Of a stretch of 64,000 nt of DNA, positions 53,846-62,348 are shown one piece after another. The notes below the pieces were generated by a model that saw only the letters and a program-made list of their open reading frames with translations, had not been told where the DNA came from and did no database searches. The position numbers and the translations under genes are program-made. Source of the stretch: UBA7455 sp026713185 (GTDB lineage Bacteria; Pseudomonadota; Gammaproteobacteria; Pseudomonadales; Azotimanducaceae); the NCBI GenBank assembly GCA_963665785.1, contig OY762456.1, positions 1,550,001 to 1,614,000 of the forward strand, written 5' to 3'. Positions within the stretch are counted from its first letter, which is position 1. The number at the start of each line of letters is the position of its first letter.

Positions 53846-54118
53846 TTACAGGAGCGCCGAGACAATCGATTCCCATTCCGCCTTGAGTTCCAACTCGCAG
53901 ACGGGTTTTTGTGCTCTTTTATACCAGTGAGCGGCGTTCGACAGATCGCCTTCCACACGGTGCAGATAGGCATGTACCCAGTAGTTGTCCTGCGACGAGT
54001 GACGAACCAGTTTGTGTGCTTTATCCCAGTCGCCATTGGCTTCCCACCACAACGCGCTGATGGCTGTGTTGGTTGGGTCCGGCTCCTTTGCCATGAATTG
54101 TTTGAAGTCCGTGGGCAT
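53846..54118 (-). CDS. Small conserved cytoplasmic protein, unknown function
   Basis: The protein is 90 residues from ATG 54118, with GGAGA 6 nt upstream. It is Trp-rich and helical: ISALWWEANGDWDKAHKLV, WVHAYLHRVEGDLSNAAHWYKRAGxP-like (AAHWYKRAQKPV), ELKAEWESIV. The helix pairs resemble a small TPR-like repeat. I recall similar short proteins in many proteobacteria without an assigned role. It lies 72 bp upstream of the hydratase gene. Confidence 0.72.
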   Translation of the reverse strand: MPTDFKQFMAKEPDPTNTAISALWWEANGDWDKAHKLVRHSSQDNYWVHAYLHRVEGDLSNAAHWYKRAQKPVCELELKAEWESIVSALL

Positions 54119-54200
54119 GGTGTTCTCCGAATTGTTCAAATAATTTATTCAGCGTATCAGAATTTTCACTGTAGACGAAATGCGGGTGTGTGGCTGTTCG

Positions 54201-54674
54201 TCACATCAGGGTTTTCAACTTCTCTTTCACGGCATAACGCACTGCATCTATGTCTGTAACCAGTTGATCAACAGCGACTCTATCGTCATTCATCAGTTGC
54301 CAGCGAGCAGACCATGAGGAAGTCAGTTCAGTGGCATTGGTGTATACAGAGTCACCTACCAGCATGCTCAGGTCATTGATCAGGCCGACTTCTATCCAGC
54401 CTTTTCGAGGACTGCCTTCCTTCAGATCCTTATCATAGTGGGCCAGATAGATAATCTGTTCCAATTCCGCCAACTCAATGAGGATCTGGAATGAGGCACT
54501 ACGGATATTGTTGTTTTCCTCTGATTGCTCCAGGCGCCAGGCATTGTAGGTAAATCCAAGGATGGCAAAAAGAAGGCTGAGGATGCTGGCGAAATAGAAG
54601 GTACGCAGTTTTGCGTCCAGAATGACCTTGTCCTGACTGTCTTTGTCCTGACCCCCCAAGTCCTCTTCAACCAT
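54201..54674 (-). CDS. Single-pass membrane protein, unknown
   Basis: The protein is 157 residues from ATG 54674 (AAGGA upstream). An acidic N-terminal tail is followed by one transmembrane helix (about 25-46, FYFASILSLLFAILGFTYNAW) and a mostly helical soluble part with LIELAELEQIIYLAHYD and SSWSARWQLMNDD. No family is recognised. The stretch 54675-54923 upstream holds no gene. Confidence 0.6.
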   Translation of the reverse strand: MVEEDLGGQDKDSQDKVILDAKLRTFYFASILSLLFAILGFTYNAWRLEQSEENNNIRSASFQILIELAELEQIIYLAHYDKDLKEGSPRKGWIEVGLINDLSMLVGDSVYTNATELTSSWSARWQLMNDDRVAVDQLVTDIDAVRYAVKEKLKTLM

Positions 54675-54923
54675 TGAAATCAATCCTTTCTTGCAGTGTG
54701 TGACATGAGTTCCCGTACTGTGAACGGATGCTCCTGGGTTACCTGTTTTCCATTTTCCAGTACCACAGTGTCTTTGAATTACATCCAGTCCATGCGTTGT
54801 GAGAATATCCTCTAACAGTGAAATGCGTCAATTGGCAAAACATTTCCCGGTCTTCCCGGGTATCACTCTTACTTCACCGGACTCATCCTGACAACCTCTT
54901 GTTGAAAGTTCATTGGTCTGGCT

Positions 54924-56057
54924 ATGATAGGTAACTCAGATGCCTGTTTTTCAACCGATATGGGAGCCATGTTCCAATCTTTCCGAATCAATGTTAAAAG
55001 GCCAATTCGCCTGTTGATGTCAATTTTTCTGGTGTCGATGGCTGGTTATGTATTTGCCGAAGTTATCAGTTCGGACAAAACTGAAATCAGCATTATGACT
55101 TTCAATGTCGAAAATCTGTTTGACAATATAGATGACCCAGGTAAGACAGATGAGACTTTCCTTGCCCTGAAGGACAAGCGATCTGCAACCCATAAGCAGG
55201 AATGCGGCAAAATTTCGGTTGAACGATGGCGTAACCAGTGCCTCTTCTGGGACTGGAATGATGCAGTACTGGATAAAAAACTCAGGGTAATTGCCGCCAG
55301 CATCAGGCAGGTTGGAGAAGGTCGTGGCGCTGATATTATTGCACTGCAGGAAGTTGAAAATATCCGCATTCTTGAACGTTTGCGAGAGAATTACCTTGGG
55401 GGGTTGGGCTATCAACCTGCCATACTTGTTGAGGGACGAGATCGTCGGGGGATAGATGTGGCATTTTTATCCAGATTGCCGGTTTCGGGTGTTGCTTTGC
55501 ATGATATACCGTTTCCCAATACCGATGAATCAAGAGTCCTGGATACCCGCGGTATCCTTGAGGCAACTTTCGAATTACCTGATGGAGAAAAACTTGTTGG
55601 CTTTGCTGTTCATTTTCCTGCTCCCTATCATCCGACATTTATGCGAGAGATGGCTTATCAGAAGCTGAGCCGGTTAAAGGCGGCATTGGATGCTGGTCAG
55701 CCGGCTTTTGCGGCGGGTGATTTCAATACAACTTCCGAAGAAGACAAGAATAAAAAAATGTTGTCGCGTCTGGTGAAACCGGACTGGAAGGTTGTCCATG
55801 AACACTGTGATGGTTGCAAGGGCACTTCCTATTATCCACCGAAAGACGACTGGTCTTTTCTGGATATGATTCTTTGGTCAAATGGTGACAGTGCCTGGCG
55901 AATGGATACGGGCTCCGTTCTGATAGCCAATGCAACCAGTGCGCAGGTCACACATCAGGGTACCCCCGCAAGATTTGAACTGCCTGAAGGCGCCGGTGTG
56001 TCCGATCACTGGCCGTTGGTATTCACGATTACTCTGCCTGATCAAGCAGGGATTTAA
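54924..56057 (+). CDS. Exported endonuclease/exonuclease/phosphatase family protein
   Basis: Up to 377 residues; starts at 54924, 54960 or 54969 are all possible, and none has a good ribosome-binding site. A signal-like hydrophobic helix (RPIRLLMSIFLVSMAGYVFA) is followed by the EEP fold: ISIMTFNVENLFDN (metal-binding Asn), IIALQEVEN (Glu), RRGIDVAFLSRLPV, FAAGDFNTTSEED (Asp/Asn) and GVSDHWPLVFT (catalytic Asp-His). Exported members act as DNases or phosphatases in the periplasm or outside. Its 3' end overlaps the convergent Nudix gene by 29 bp. Confidence 0.88.
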   Translation: MIGNSDACFSTDMGAMFQSFRINVKRPIRLLMSIFLVSMAGYVFAEVISSDKTEISIMTFNVENLFDNIDDPGKTDETFLALKDKRSATHKQECGKISVERWRNQCLFWDWNDAVLDKKLRVIAASIRQVGEGRGADIIALQEVENIRILERLRENYLGGLGYQPAILVEGRDRRGIDVAFLSRLPVSGVALHDIPFPNTDESRVLDTRGILEATFELPDGEKLVGFAVHFPAPYHPTFMREMAYQKLSRLKAALDAGQPAFAAGDFNTTSEEDKNKKMLSRLVKPDWKVVHEHCDGCKGTSYYPPKDDWSFLDMILWSNGDSAWRMDTGSVLIANATSAQVTHQGTPARFELPEGAGVSDHWPLVFTITLPDQAGI

Positions 56058-56478
56058 GAAATTTATCCGTGTCAGGCATGATGTCCGGGTGATGACGTAT
56101 TTCATCGGGCAGCAGCCATAGAATTTCCGCGACCTCCGAGGGCTTTGCAACCAGATTGGAATTCAACAACTCGGCATACCAGCCCCAAAGTGTCAAAGGT
56201 TTATCCTGTGATTCGGAATGCCAGACACAGGCTACCGGCCTGATTTTTGCGGACAGCTCCTCTTGCATTTCCCGTATGGCAGTTTCTGCCTGTGTTTCCT
56301 GATGGTCGATGCCGCCTCCCGGAAAAGACACTTTGTTTGGAGCCAGTACATTGGCACTGCGTCTTATCAGCAGCCAGCGGCCATCTGCTCTTCGACAGCC
56401 GACGATGACGCCATGCAACCTGCCGTCGTCCTGCAGGATTCTGTCCTGCCAGCCGGGCACTTTGTACTGTTCTGTCAT
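56029..56478 (-). CDS. Nudix hydrolase
   Basis: The protein is 149 residues from ATG 56478, with AAGAGGA upstream. The Nudix box is GGGIDHQETQAETAIREMQEEL (Gx5Ex7REUxEE). A preceding KVSFPGG strand and following beta-strand fit the fold. Nudix enzymes hydrolyse nucleoside diphosphate-linked compounds. The sequence does not distinguish MutT-like 8-oxo-dGTPase from other specificities. Confidence 0.9.
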   Translation of the reverse strand: MTEQYKVPGWQDRILQDDGRLHGVIVGCRRADGRWLLIRRSANVLAPNKVSFPGGGIDHQETQAETAIREMQEELSAKIRPVACVWHSESQDKPLTLWGWYAELLNSNLVAKPSEVAEILWLLPDEIRHHPDIMPDTDKFLKSLLDQAE

Positions 56479-56517
56479 TTCTGTTCCTCTTGAATTCCAG
56501 GGACAGTTTACATAATT

Positions 56518-56645
56518 CAGGGTGTTCGCAGTTAGCTTTGGAGCATTCATTCATGCTCCTCCAGCTCGGCGCTCCGACATTAGGCTTGCGCAAACGAACA
56601 CCCCAAAGCCATCTGCTGTGGGTCGGATATTGTGTTTGTTTGTTG
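56518..56645 (+). repeat. Dispersed repeat family A, copy 3
   Basis: It contains catgctcctccagctcggcg, ctccgacattaggcttgcgc, and ccccaaagccatctgctgtg, matching the copies at 10656-10810 (reverse), 19268-19440 and 62191-62275. It lies between the Nudix gene and the cytochrome gene. Confidence 0.8.
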
Positions 56646-56743
56646 GCTTGTTTTGTTAATGAGGCTGTGAGTTTTCTTTGCTACACTGCCGCTTTCCGGA
56701 ATTTACGAAAAAGAGAAGGCAGAAACCTGATGCCATATTGCCA

Positions 56744-59053
56744 GTGAGGTACATCAGTGTTGCCATAGTCCTGCTGTATTGCGTGTACGGTAAAGCCAGT
56801 GATCAGTTTGCCGGCTCGGCGCAGTGTAAGTCCTGTCATCAGACGATTTACGCTGAGTGGAAGCAGTCTGACCACTATCACGCGATGCAATCGGTGGATG
56901 CTGATTCTGTACTGGGGGATTTCAACAACCAAACTGTTGAATTTCACGGGTTGGAGTCCCGTTTCTATCAAAGTGATGGAGATTATTTTGTTAAAACCCC
57001 TGGAACTGATGGTGTGTATGGAGATTATCGTGTCCTTTACACCTTCGGATTCTATCCATTACAGCAATATCTCGTTGCGACAACGGATGGCAGATTACAG
57101 GCTTTAAATGTGGCCTGGGATGCCAGGTCCAGGAAAGAAGGCGGCCAAAGATGGTTCCACTTGCAGCCGGATGAAGAGATTTCACCGGATCATCCATTTT
57201 TCTGGACTGGATATTTTTCTAATTGGAACAGCAGTTGTGCAGATTGTCACAGCACAGGCATAGACAGGGGATATGATGCCGAAAAACATCAATATAAGAC
57301 CACCTGGCGTGAAATCAACGTTGCCTGTGAGTCTTGCCATGGACCTGCGGGTAACCATGTAAAAACCCCCGGTCCCCTTAACCCACCAACTGCAAAGCCG
57401 CTGGTCTGGCGCTTTAAAAAAGATCAGATAATTGCTTCGCCAGTGTTTGAACAGACATCTGCTGTTGCAGAGCCTTCAGCCGGAGGAGAGCCTTCAGCCG
57501 GAGAAGAGCCATCAGCCGGAGAAGAGCCAGCAGCTGATAAAAAGCCTGTTTTTTCGAGTCGGGAGATTGACATGTGTGGTGGTTGCCACTCCCGTCGGCA
57601 GATAGTAAATGAGATTGAACCACTGGCTGATTACCATCAGCAGTACTCCCTTTTGACCCTGGATGCAGGCCTCTATTTTGCCGATGGCAGGATTGATGAT
57701 GAGGTATTTGTCCTTGGCTCCTTCCTGCAAAGCAAAATGCATCAGGCTGGCGTCACCTGTACCAATTGTCACGATACACACACAGGCCGGGTGAAGGTGG
57801 AAAACAATGATCTGTGCGGGCAATGCCATTTACCACAGGCTTTCGATACGCCGGAACATCATTTCCATGAAGTGGATTCTCCAGGCGCCCAGTGTATTAA
57901 CTGCCATATGCCGGCAAGAACCTATATGCAGGTGGATGACAGGCGTGATCATGGTTTCAGTATCCCGCGGCCTGAAATCAGTGCAATAACAGGTTCTCCG
58001 GATCCTTGCATGACCTGCCATGAACATGAAGATAAAGGCTGGACTGGAAAAACGATTGCAGAGTGGTATGGAGAACGTCAACTGGATCACTGGGGTTTGG
58101 TTAATCACCATTCACGCAAGTATGACGTCTCAAGTGTACCTGCTCTGGCAGAACTATCCCTGGATAAAAACACTGCTGAGATTATACGGGCAACTCTTCT
58201 GCGACAACTCTCTGATCTCCCCACAGGATTATCAATCAATGTCGTTTCGCAATCACTAGATGATGAAAGCCCTTTAGTGCGCCGGGCGGCGGTGTCAGCT
58301 TTGCAGGCTGCATCGGCCGCAGACCGCTGGTCATTACTGTCCACGATGCTTGAAGACCCTGTCAGGTCTGTTCGATTTGAGGTCGTGCAGGTACTGACAC
58401 AGGTATATCAAATGCTGACTTTAAAACAGCAGAAGATTATGGCGGAGAATATCAAAGAGTATCGGGGATCACTTGCTCTGGTATTGGATACTCCGGGCGG
58501 TCAACTCAATCTTGCCAATCTGGAACGGGGACTTGGCAATATGGGTGCGTCATTCATGGCCAACCAGCAGGCATTACTGATTGAGCCAAATTTTGTACCT
58601 GCGTTGGTTAACCTCGCAGATTTCTATCGTGGGGCCGGGCAGGACAGCAAAGCCCGGCCCTTACTTTTAAAGGCTCTGCAGATTGCCCCGGATAGTTCTA
58701 CGGTAAATCACAGTTATGGATTGCTCCTTGTAAGGGCAGGTCAATATGACGCGGCAATTCCTTTTCTTGCCAGGGGGGCGAGTTTGACGGATACAGAATC
58801 GGATGGGCATCCGAGGTTTTCCTATGTATATGCCATTGCTCTTGATTCAGTTGGGCGCTCAAATGATGCTGCGAATTACTTGCTTCAGGCCATTGAAAAA
58901 TGGCCGAACCAGTATGATTTGCTGCTAACCCTGGTGGTTTTTCTGGAGAAAACACAAAGGTTCGACGAAATTTCCAGTCCTTTGAATGACCTCGTGGAAC
59001 TGGCGCCTGCCTCAGCGGAAGTTCAGCAACTGGTACGGCAGTATCTTCAATAG
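56744..59053 (+). CDS. Octaheme cytochrome c with C-terminal HEAT and TPR repeats
   Basis: The protein is 769 residues from GTG 56744, which begins a signal peptide (RYISVAIVLLYCVYGKA^SDQ). Eight CxxCH heme motifs are present in order: CKSCH, CADCH, CESCH, CGGCH, CTNCH, CGQCH, CINCH, CMTCH. A short tandem EPSAGEEPSAGEEP linker (about 250-275) separates groups of hemes. After the hemes come a HEAT-like segment (ESPLVRRAAVSALQAA) and TPR-like helices (VPALVNLADFYRGAGQDSKARPLLLKALQIAP). It is periplasmic; electron transfer or multiheme assembly with protein partners is expected. It resembles hypothetical multiheme/TPR proteins rather than nitrite or hydroxylamine enzymes. Confidence 0.88.
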   Translation: MRYISVAIVLLYCVYGKASDQFAGSAQCKSCHQTIYAEWKQSDHYHAMQSVDADSVLGDFNNQTVEFHGLESRFYQSDGDYFVKTPGTDGVYGDYRVLYTFGFYPLQQYLVATTDGRLQALNVAWDARSRKEGGQRWFHLQPDEEISPDHPFFWTGYFSNWNSSCADCHSTGIDRGYDAEKHQYKTTWREINVACESCHGPAGNHVKTPGPLNPPTAKPLVWRFKKDQIIASPVFEQTSAVAEPSAGGEPSAGEEPSAGEEPAADKKPVFSSREIDMCGGCHSRRQIVNEIEPLADYHQQYSLLTLDAGLYFADGRIDDEVFVLGSFLQSKMHQAGVTCTNCHDTHTGRVKVENNDLCGQCHLPQAFDTPEHHFHEVDSPGAQCINCHMPARTYMQVDDRRDHGFSIPRPEISAITGSPDPCMTCHEHEDKGWTGKTIAEWYGERQLDHWGLVNHHSRKYDVSSVPALAELSLDKNTAEIIRATLLRQLSDLPTGLSINVVSQSLDDESPLVRRAAVSALQAASAADRWSLLSTMLEDPVRSVRFEVVQVLTQVYQMLTLKQQKIMAENIKEYRGSLALVLDTPGGQLNLANLERGLGNMGASFMANQQALLIEPNFVPALVNLADFYRGAGQDSKARPLLLKALQIAPDSSTVNHSYGLLLVRAGQYDAAIPFLARGASLTDTESDGHPRFSYVYAIALDSVGRSNDAANYLLQAIEKWPNQYDLLLTLVVFLEKTQRFDEISSPLNDLVELAPASAEVQQLVRQYLQ

Positions 59054-59126
59054 TGGAACGCAGGCCAGTCTGGTTGATTATGGCGTTAACACTGTCCGGC
59101 AGAAAAGGTCTGGGCAACCTCCACAG

Positions 59127-59843
59127 TCAAGCGGGCGTATTTCTCTTTTCAGCTTTCTGTTTACAGTCGAATATCTTTTTGCTTTGAGCATACAGTTCCG
59201 GATAGTTCAGTAGATCATGCTTCCCCTGATCCGTTATCTGATAGATTCCCCGGTCTATCCTCTGAAACCATCCATAGTGATTATTGGCAAGAATGCCTTG
59301 CGTGCTTTTTCCTGTGCCGTATTCTCTCAGTCTCTTGGGAGAACTGGCTCCAAGGTATTCCAGACAGGTTGCAATAAAAATCGCTTTTTCCCTGTAAGCG
59401 GTCACCAGTCCGGTCCGATTGCTTCCGCCTATATTGTAATTGGCTGAACGGTCAGAAATCTCCTGGATGATTGCACGTCTGTTTTTCTTATACTGCTTTC
59501 TCTGAGAAGGTAAGGGATCGAAGACTTTAGTCACCCTGAGTCCCAGTGGACTTGAAGTGACCACAAGAAGCCCAAGCTCAAGCTGACGTATTACGCGCTG
59601 GATTCCCCGGAAACGACGGTTTCTTCCAGGATGAGGTATTGCCACATAAACGCTTTTTGTTATTTTCTGGCGGTCGGTAGCCTGGATCAGCAATTGCATA
59701 TTTGCGCTGGTTTTCAATTCCACAACGATCAGGTCGTCATCCCGAGTCGCCACAATGTCGCAATGCATTACTTCCGCATTGACTTCATATCCATGACGAT
59801 CAAGATATTCTCGGATCGGCTCATAGAGTTCCGTTTCTTGCAT
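59127..59843 (-). CDS. DUF2161 family protein, PD-(D/E)xK nuclease-like
   Basis: The protein is 238 residues. The N-terminal half has a nuclease-like core: the helix LYEPIREYLDRHGYEVNAEV, CDIVATRDDDLIVVELKTS (Asp...Glu-x-Lys) and then QATDRQKITKSVYVAIP. The second half is basic and contains a winged-helix-like segment ending with YQITDQGKHDLL. This matches the DUF2161 family as I recall it. It lies 4 bp after mpl on the same strand, so co-transcription is likely. The function is unproven. Confidence 0.78.
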   Translation of the reverse strand: MQETELYEPIREYLDRHGYEVNAEVMHCDIVATRDDDLIVVELKTSANMQLLIQATDRQKITKSVYVAIPHPGRNRRFRGIQRVIRQLELGLLVVTSSPLGLRVTKVFDPLPSQRKQYKKNRRAIIQEISDRSANYNIGGSNRTGLVTAYREKAIFIATCLEYLGASSPKRLREYGTGKSTQGILANNHYGWFQRIDRGIYQITDQGKHDLLNYPELYAQSKKIFDCKQKAEKRNTPA

Positions 59844-59847
59844 GATG

Positions 59848-61215
59848 CTATGAATGCGCCTGCGGTTGCAGTCGCTCTATCAGGCGCCGGTGAAAACCAC
59901 CGAAACCGCCATTGCTCATAATCACCAGGTGATTGACTCCGATGCTGTCTATGAGCCATTCACATCTATCGATCATGTCGTCCACTGATCCTATTATTTC
60001 CTTGTTATCACCTTGAAGGTACCGCGCCATATCCCACCTTATGTTGTCGGGTTGATGCCACAGAATATAATCTGCGTCTGTCACTGCCGCGTTAAGATTT
60101 TGTGCATGGGTGCCGAGACGCATGGTGTGTGAGGCAGGGTCGATTACCACCAGGATCTTCTCTGTGCCGGCATGGGCTCTTAAACCAGCCAGTGCCCCGG
60201 CTATCGCAGTAGGATGGTGTGCAAAGTCATCATATACCTTCAGGGATCCTTTGGAATAAATCAGTTCCATTCTTCGTTTGACGCCTTTGAATGCGCACAG
60301 GGCTGTGCAGGCAGTTTCGGGTGTGACGCCGGCATGTTTTGCGGCAGCGATGGCGGCAAGTGCATTATGCACATTGTACTTACCGGTCAGGGACCATTGT
60401 ATGTCCCCTCTGGGTGTTTTGTTGATTGTAACGGTAAATGCACTGCCGTCGGCCTTGACATGCTCCGCATCGATATTTGCATCTGCTCCGGAGATGGTCA
60501 CCTGTTCACTCCAACAACCCATGTCGATGACTTCTTTTACATGTGTGTCGACAATGGGATAGATTACCTGCCCATCTGCTGGAATGCGCCGCATCAACAG
60601 ATGGAACTGATTCTGAATCGATTCCAGATCAGGGAAAATGTCTGCGTGATCATATTCCAGATTATTGATCACAACTGTTCGTGGAAAGTAATGCAGAAAC
60701 TTGGATTGTCGATCAAAAAATGATGTGTCGTATTCATCAGCCTCGATCACGAAAAATGGATCATCACCGAATCTGGCCGACTGATCAAAGTTGGCGGGTA
60801 TGCCGCCAATCAGAAAACCGGGTCGCATCCCTGCCTGCTCCAGAATCCATGCAATCATGCTCGTTGTCGTTGTCTTGCCGTGGGTTCCGGCTACCGCGAT
60901 GACCTGGCGGTCAGAAAGCAGGTAACGTCCCAGCCATTCAGGTCCGGAAACGTAACGTATCCGCTGGTTGAGTACTGCTTCAACTGCGGGATTGCCTCTT
61001 GCCAATCCTGCATTGCCCATAATTACCAGATCGGCTGAGGTGGGGATTCCTGCGGAATAGGGTGCAGTAAACTGTATTCCGGCACTTTCCAGTTGGGTGC
61101 TCATCGGCGGATACACATTCTGGTCCATACCGGAGACCTTGTGGCCAGCTTCTTTCGCCAACAACGCGATACTGCCCATCAATGTGCCGCAAATACCCAG
61201 GATGTGTATATGCAC
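59848..61215 (-). CDS. mpl: UDP-MurNAc:L-alanyl-gamma-D-glutamyl-meso-diaminopimelate ligase Mpl
   Basis: The protein is 455 residues. It has the Mur-ligase N-terminal domain MHIHILGICGTLMGSIALLAKEAGHKVSG, the ATP-binding loop AGTHGKTTTTSMIAWI, the central domain with IEADEYDTSFFDRQSKF, and the C-terminal VYDDFAHHPTAI (the DDxxHHP motif). Mpl reattaches recycled murein tripeptide to UDP-MurNAc, distinguishing it from MurC, to which it is related. The length fits Mpl. Confidence 0.96.
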   Translation of the reverse strand: MHIHILGICGTLMGSIALLAKEAGHKVSGMDQNVYPPMSTQLESAGIQFTAPYSAGIPTSADLVIMGNAGLARGNPAVEAVLNQRIRYVSGPEWLGRYLLSDRQVIAVAGTHGKTTTTSMIAWILEQAGMRPGFLIGGIPANFDQSARFGDDPFFVIEADEYDTSFFDRQSKFLHYFPRTVVINNLEYDHADIFPDLESIQNQFHLLMRRIPADGQVIYPIVDTHVKEVIDMGCWSEQVTISGADANIDAEHVKADGSAFTVTINKTPRGDIQWSLTGKYNVHNALAAIAAAKHAGVTPETACTALCAFKGVKRRMELIYSKGSLKVYDDFAHHPTAIAGALAGLRAHAGTEKILVVIDPASHTMRLGTHAQNLNAAVTDADYILWHQPDNIRWDMARYLQGDNKEIIGSVDDMIDRCEWLIDSIGVNHLVIMSNGGFGGFHRRLIERLQPQAHS

Positions 61216-61364
61216 TCTAGTTCGACATCCGGAAAATTGAGGACATATTCACTATTCAGACGGTCCAGGTCAAGTTCAGGGCCTGGATATAGTGTTGATT
61301 TCTACGTTTGGGGCATTCATTTTTCAAGTTATCCCCAGGCTTGTTAAGAAATTATGTTTTACAT

Positions 61365-61389
61365 GAGTATAACTATTCGTGTTATACTC
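61365..61389. promoter_or_regulatory. Predicted operator of the MazEF-type module
   Basis: A perfect 9-bp inverted repeat, GAGTATAAC and GTTATACTC, is separated by 7 bases and lies 37 bp before the antitoxin start. Its right arm includes TTATACT, a possible -10 box. Autorepression by the antitoxin/toxin complex is inferred. Confidence 0.65.
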
Positions 61390-61426
61390 CAATATAACAA
61401 CCGTTGTTTGATCTGGAGTAATAGCC

Positions 61427-61681
61427 ATGACAACCGTAACCGTGCGCCAATCTGGCGGCGCTGAAATTGTGAGCATACCCAAAGCCATCGGGAAAGCCTT
61501 GGGCCTGCATGTCGGTTCTGAGCTGGACTTGTCGATCGTTGATAACAGGATCGTACTTGATCCTGTGGCGGAAAATACAAGCCTTGAAGAATTGCTGGCC
61601 GACAGCCCCCGCGAGAATTTCCGCATCATGGATGAAGACCACGAATGGATAGATGCCAAGCCAGTCGGTAAGGAGTCTTGA
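61427..61681 (+). CDS. MazE/AbrB-type antitoxin
   Basis: The protein is 84 residues with GGAG 8 nt upstream. The N-terminal half is a swapped-hairpin AbrB/MazE fold (TVTVRQSGGAEIVSIPKAIGKALGLHVGSELDLSIVDNRIVL). The acidic C-terminal tail (LEELLADSPRENFRIMDEDHEW) would occupy the toxin active site. It overlaps the toxin start codon by one base and probably binds the palindrome at 61365-61389. Confidence 0.9.
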   Translation: MTTVTVRQSGGAEIVSIPKAIGKALGLHVGSELDLSIVDNRIVLDPVAENTSLEELLADSPRENFRIMDEDHEWIDAKPVGKES

Positions 61682-62007
61682 TGCACATTCCGGACAAGGG
61701 GGACATTGTTTGGCTGAACTTTGAGCCAAGCGCCGGCAAAGAAATCACAAAGCGCCGTCCGGCCTTTGTGATTTCCAGGAAGGCATTTAATGAACATACT
61801 GGCTTTGCCATTGTAGCCCCCATTACAAGCACTGTAAGAGGGATCAGGCTCGAAGTTGAACTGGAAGGTATCAAGACAGAGGGCGCTGTCCTGATCTATC
61901 AGATGAAGTCCCTGGACTTTGAGAACAGAGATATTGAGCTGATCGAAAAGGCTCCACCGGCCACCACCAACAAAGTAACCGAACTGGCACAAATCATCGT
62001 TAAGTGA
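61681..62007 (+). CDS. MazF/ChpB-like mRNA interferase toxin
   Basis: The protein is 108 residues from ATG 61681, with AAGGAGT upstream. The PemK/MazF pattern is clear: PDKGDIVWLNFEPSAGKEITKRRPAFVIS (catalytic Arg region), FAIVAPITSTVRG (Thr), EGAVLIYQMKSLDFENRDIELIEKAP. It is closest in style to ChpB/MazF, which cleave single-stranded mRNA at short motifs. Full length, no damage seen. Confidence 0.92.
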   Translation: MHIPDKGDIVWLNFEPSAGKEITKRRPAFVISRKAFNEHTGFAIVAPITSTVRGIRLEVELEGIKTEGAVLIYQMKSLDFENRDIELIEKAPPATTNKVTELAQIIVK

Positions 62008-62097
62008 ATTGACGCCACTAACCTCGCGAACCAGAGGAAGATAAACGGAACCTGTTGAAATAGCAGCGCTGCTGCGAGTGATTATAGGAATCAGCAT

Positions 62098-62214
62098 ATG
62101 ACACGAACCATCAGTAAAGTGGCTAAAGAACTCAACATCAAAGTTGAGACGGTGTGCTTCTATGAGCGTCGAGGGCTGATCGAACAGCTTTCCAACTCGA
62201 CGCTGCGACATTAG
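62098..62214 (+). pseudogene. MerR-family regulator, truncated by a repeat
   Basis: An ATG at 62098 starts 38 codons that match the MerR N-terminal helix-turn-helix: TISKVAKELNIKVETVCFYERRGLIEQ. The frame then runs into family A repeat sequence (from about 62191) and stops at TAG 62212-62214. The rest of the regulator is missing. No target operon is recognisable next to it. The piece cannot encode a working metal- or drug-sensing regulator. Confidence 0.82.
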
Positions 62215-62275
62215 GCTTACGCAAACTAACGCCCCAAAGCTATCTGCTGTGGGTCGGATGTCGTGTGTATGTGTT
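62191..62275 (+). repeat. Dispersed repeat family A, copy 4
   Basis: ccaactcgacgctgcgacat, taggcttacgcaaactaacg and ccccaaagctatctgctgtg match copy 3 at 56560-56628 in the same orientation. The left part of the unit is missing. It interrupts the MerR gene fragment, showing that the family inserts into genes. Confidence 0.8.
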
Positions 62276-62348
62276 GGACAGGTGATGGTCATTGGCATGT
62301 GGACTGGCGCCGGGATAAAATTCGCGCAGCGGATCAAGGACTGTTTCC

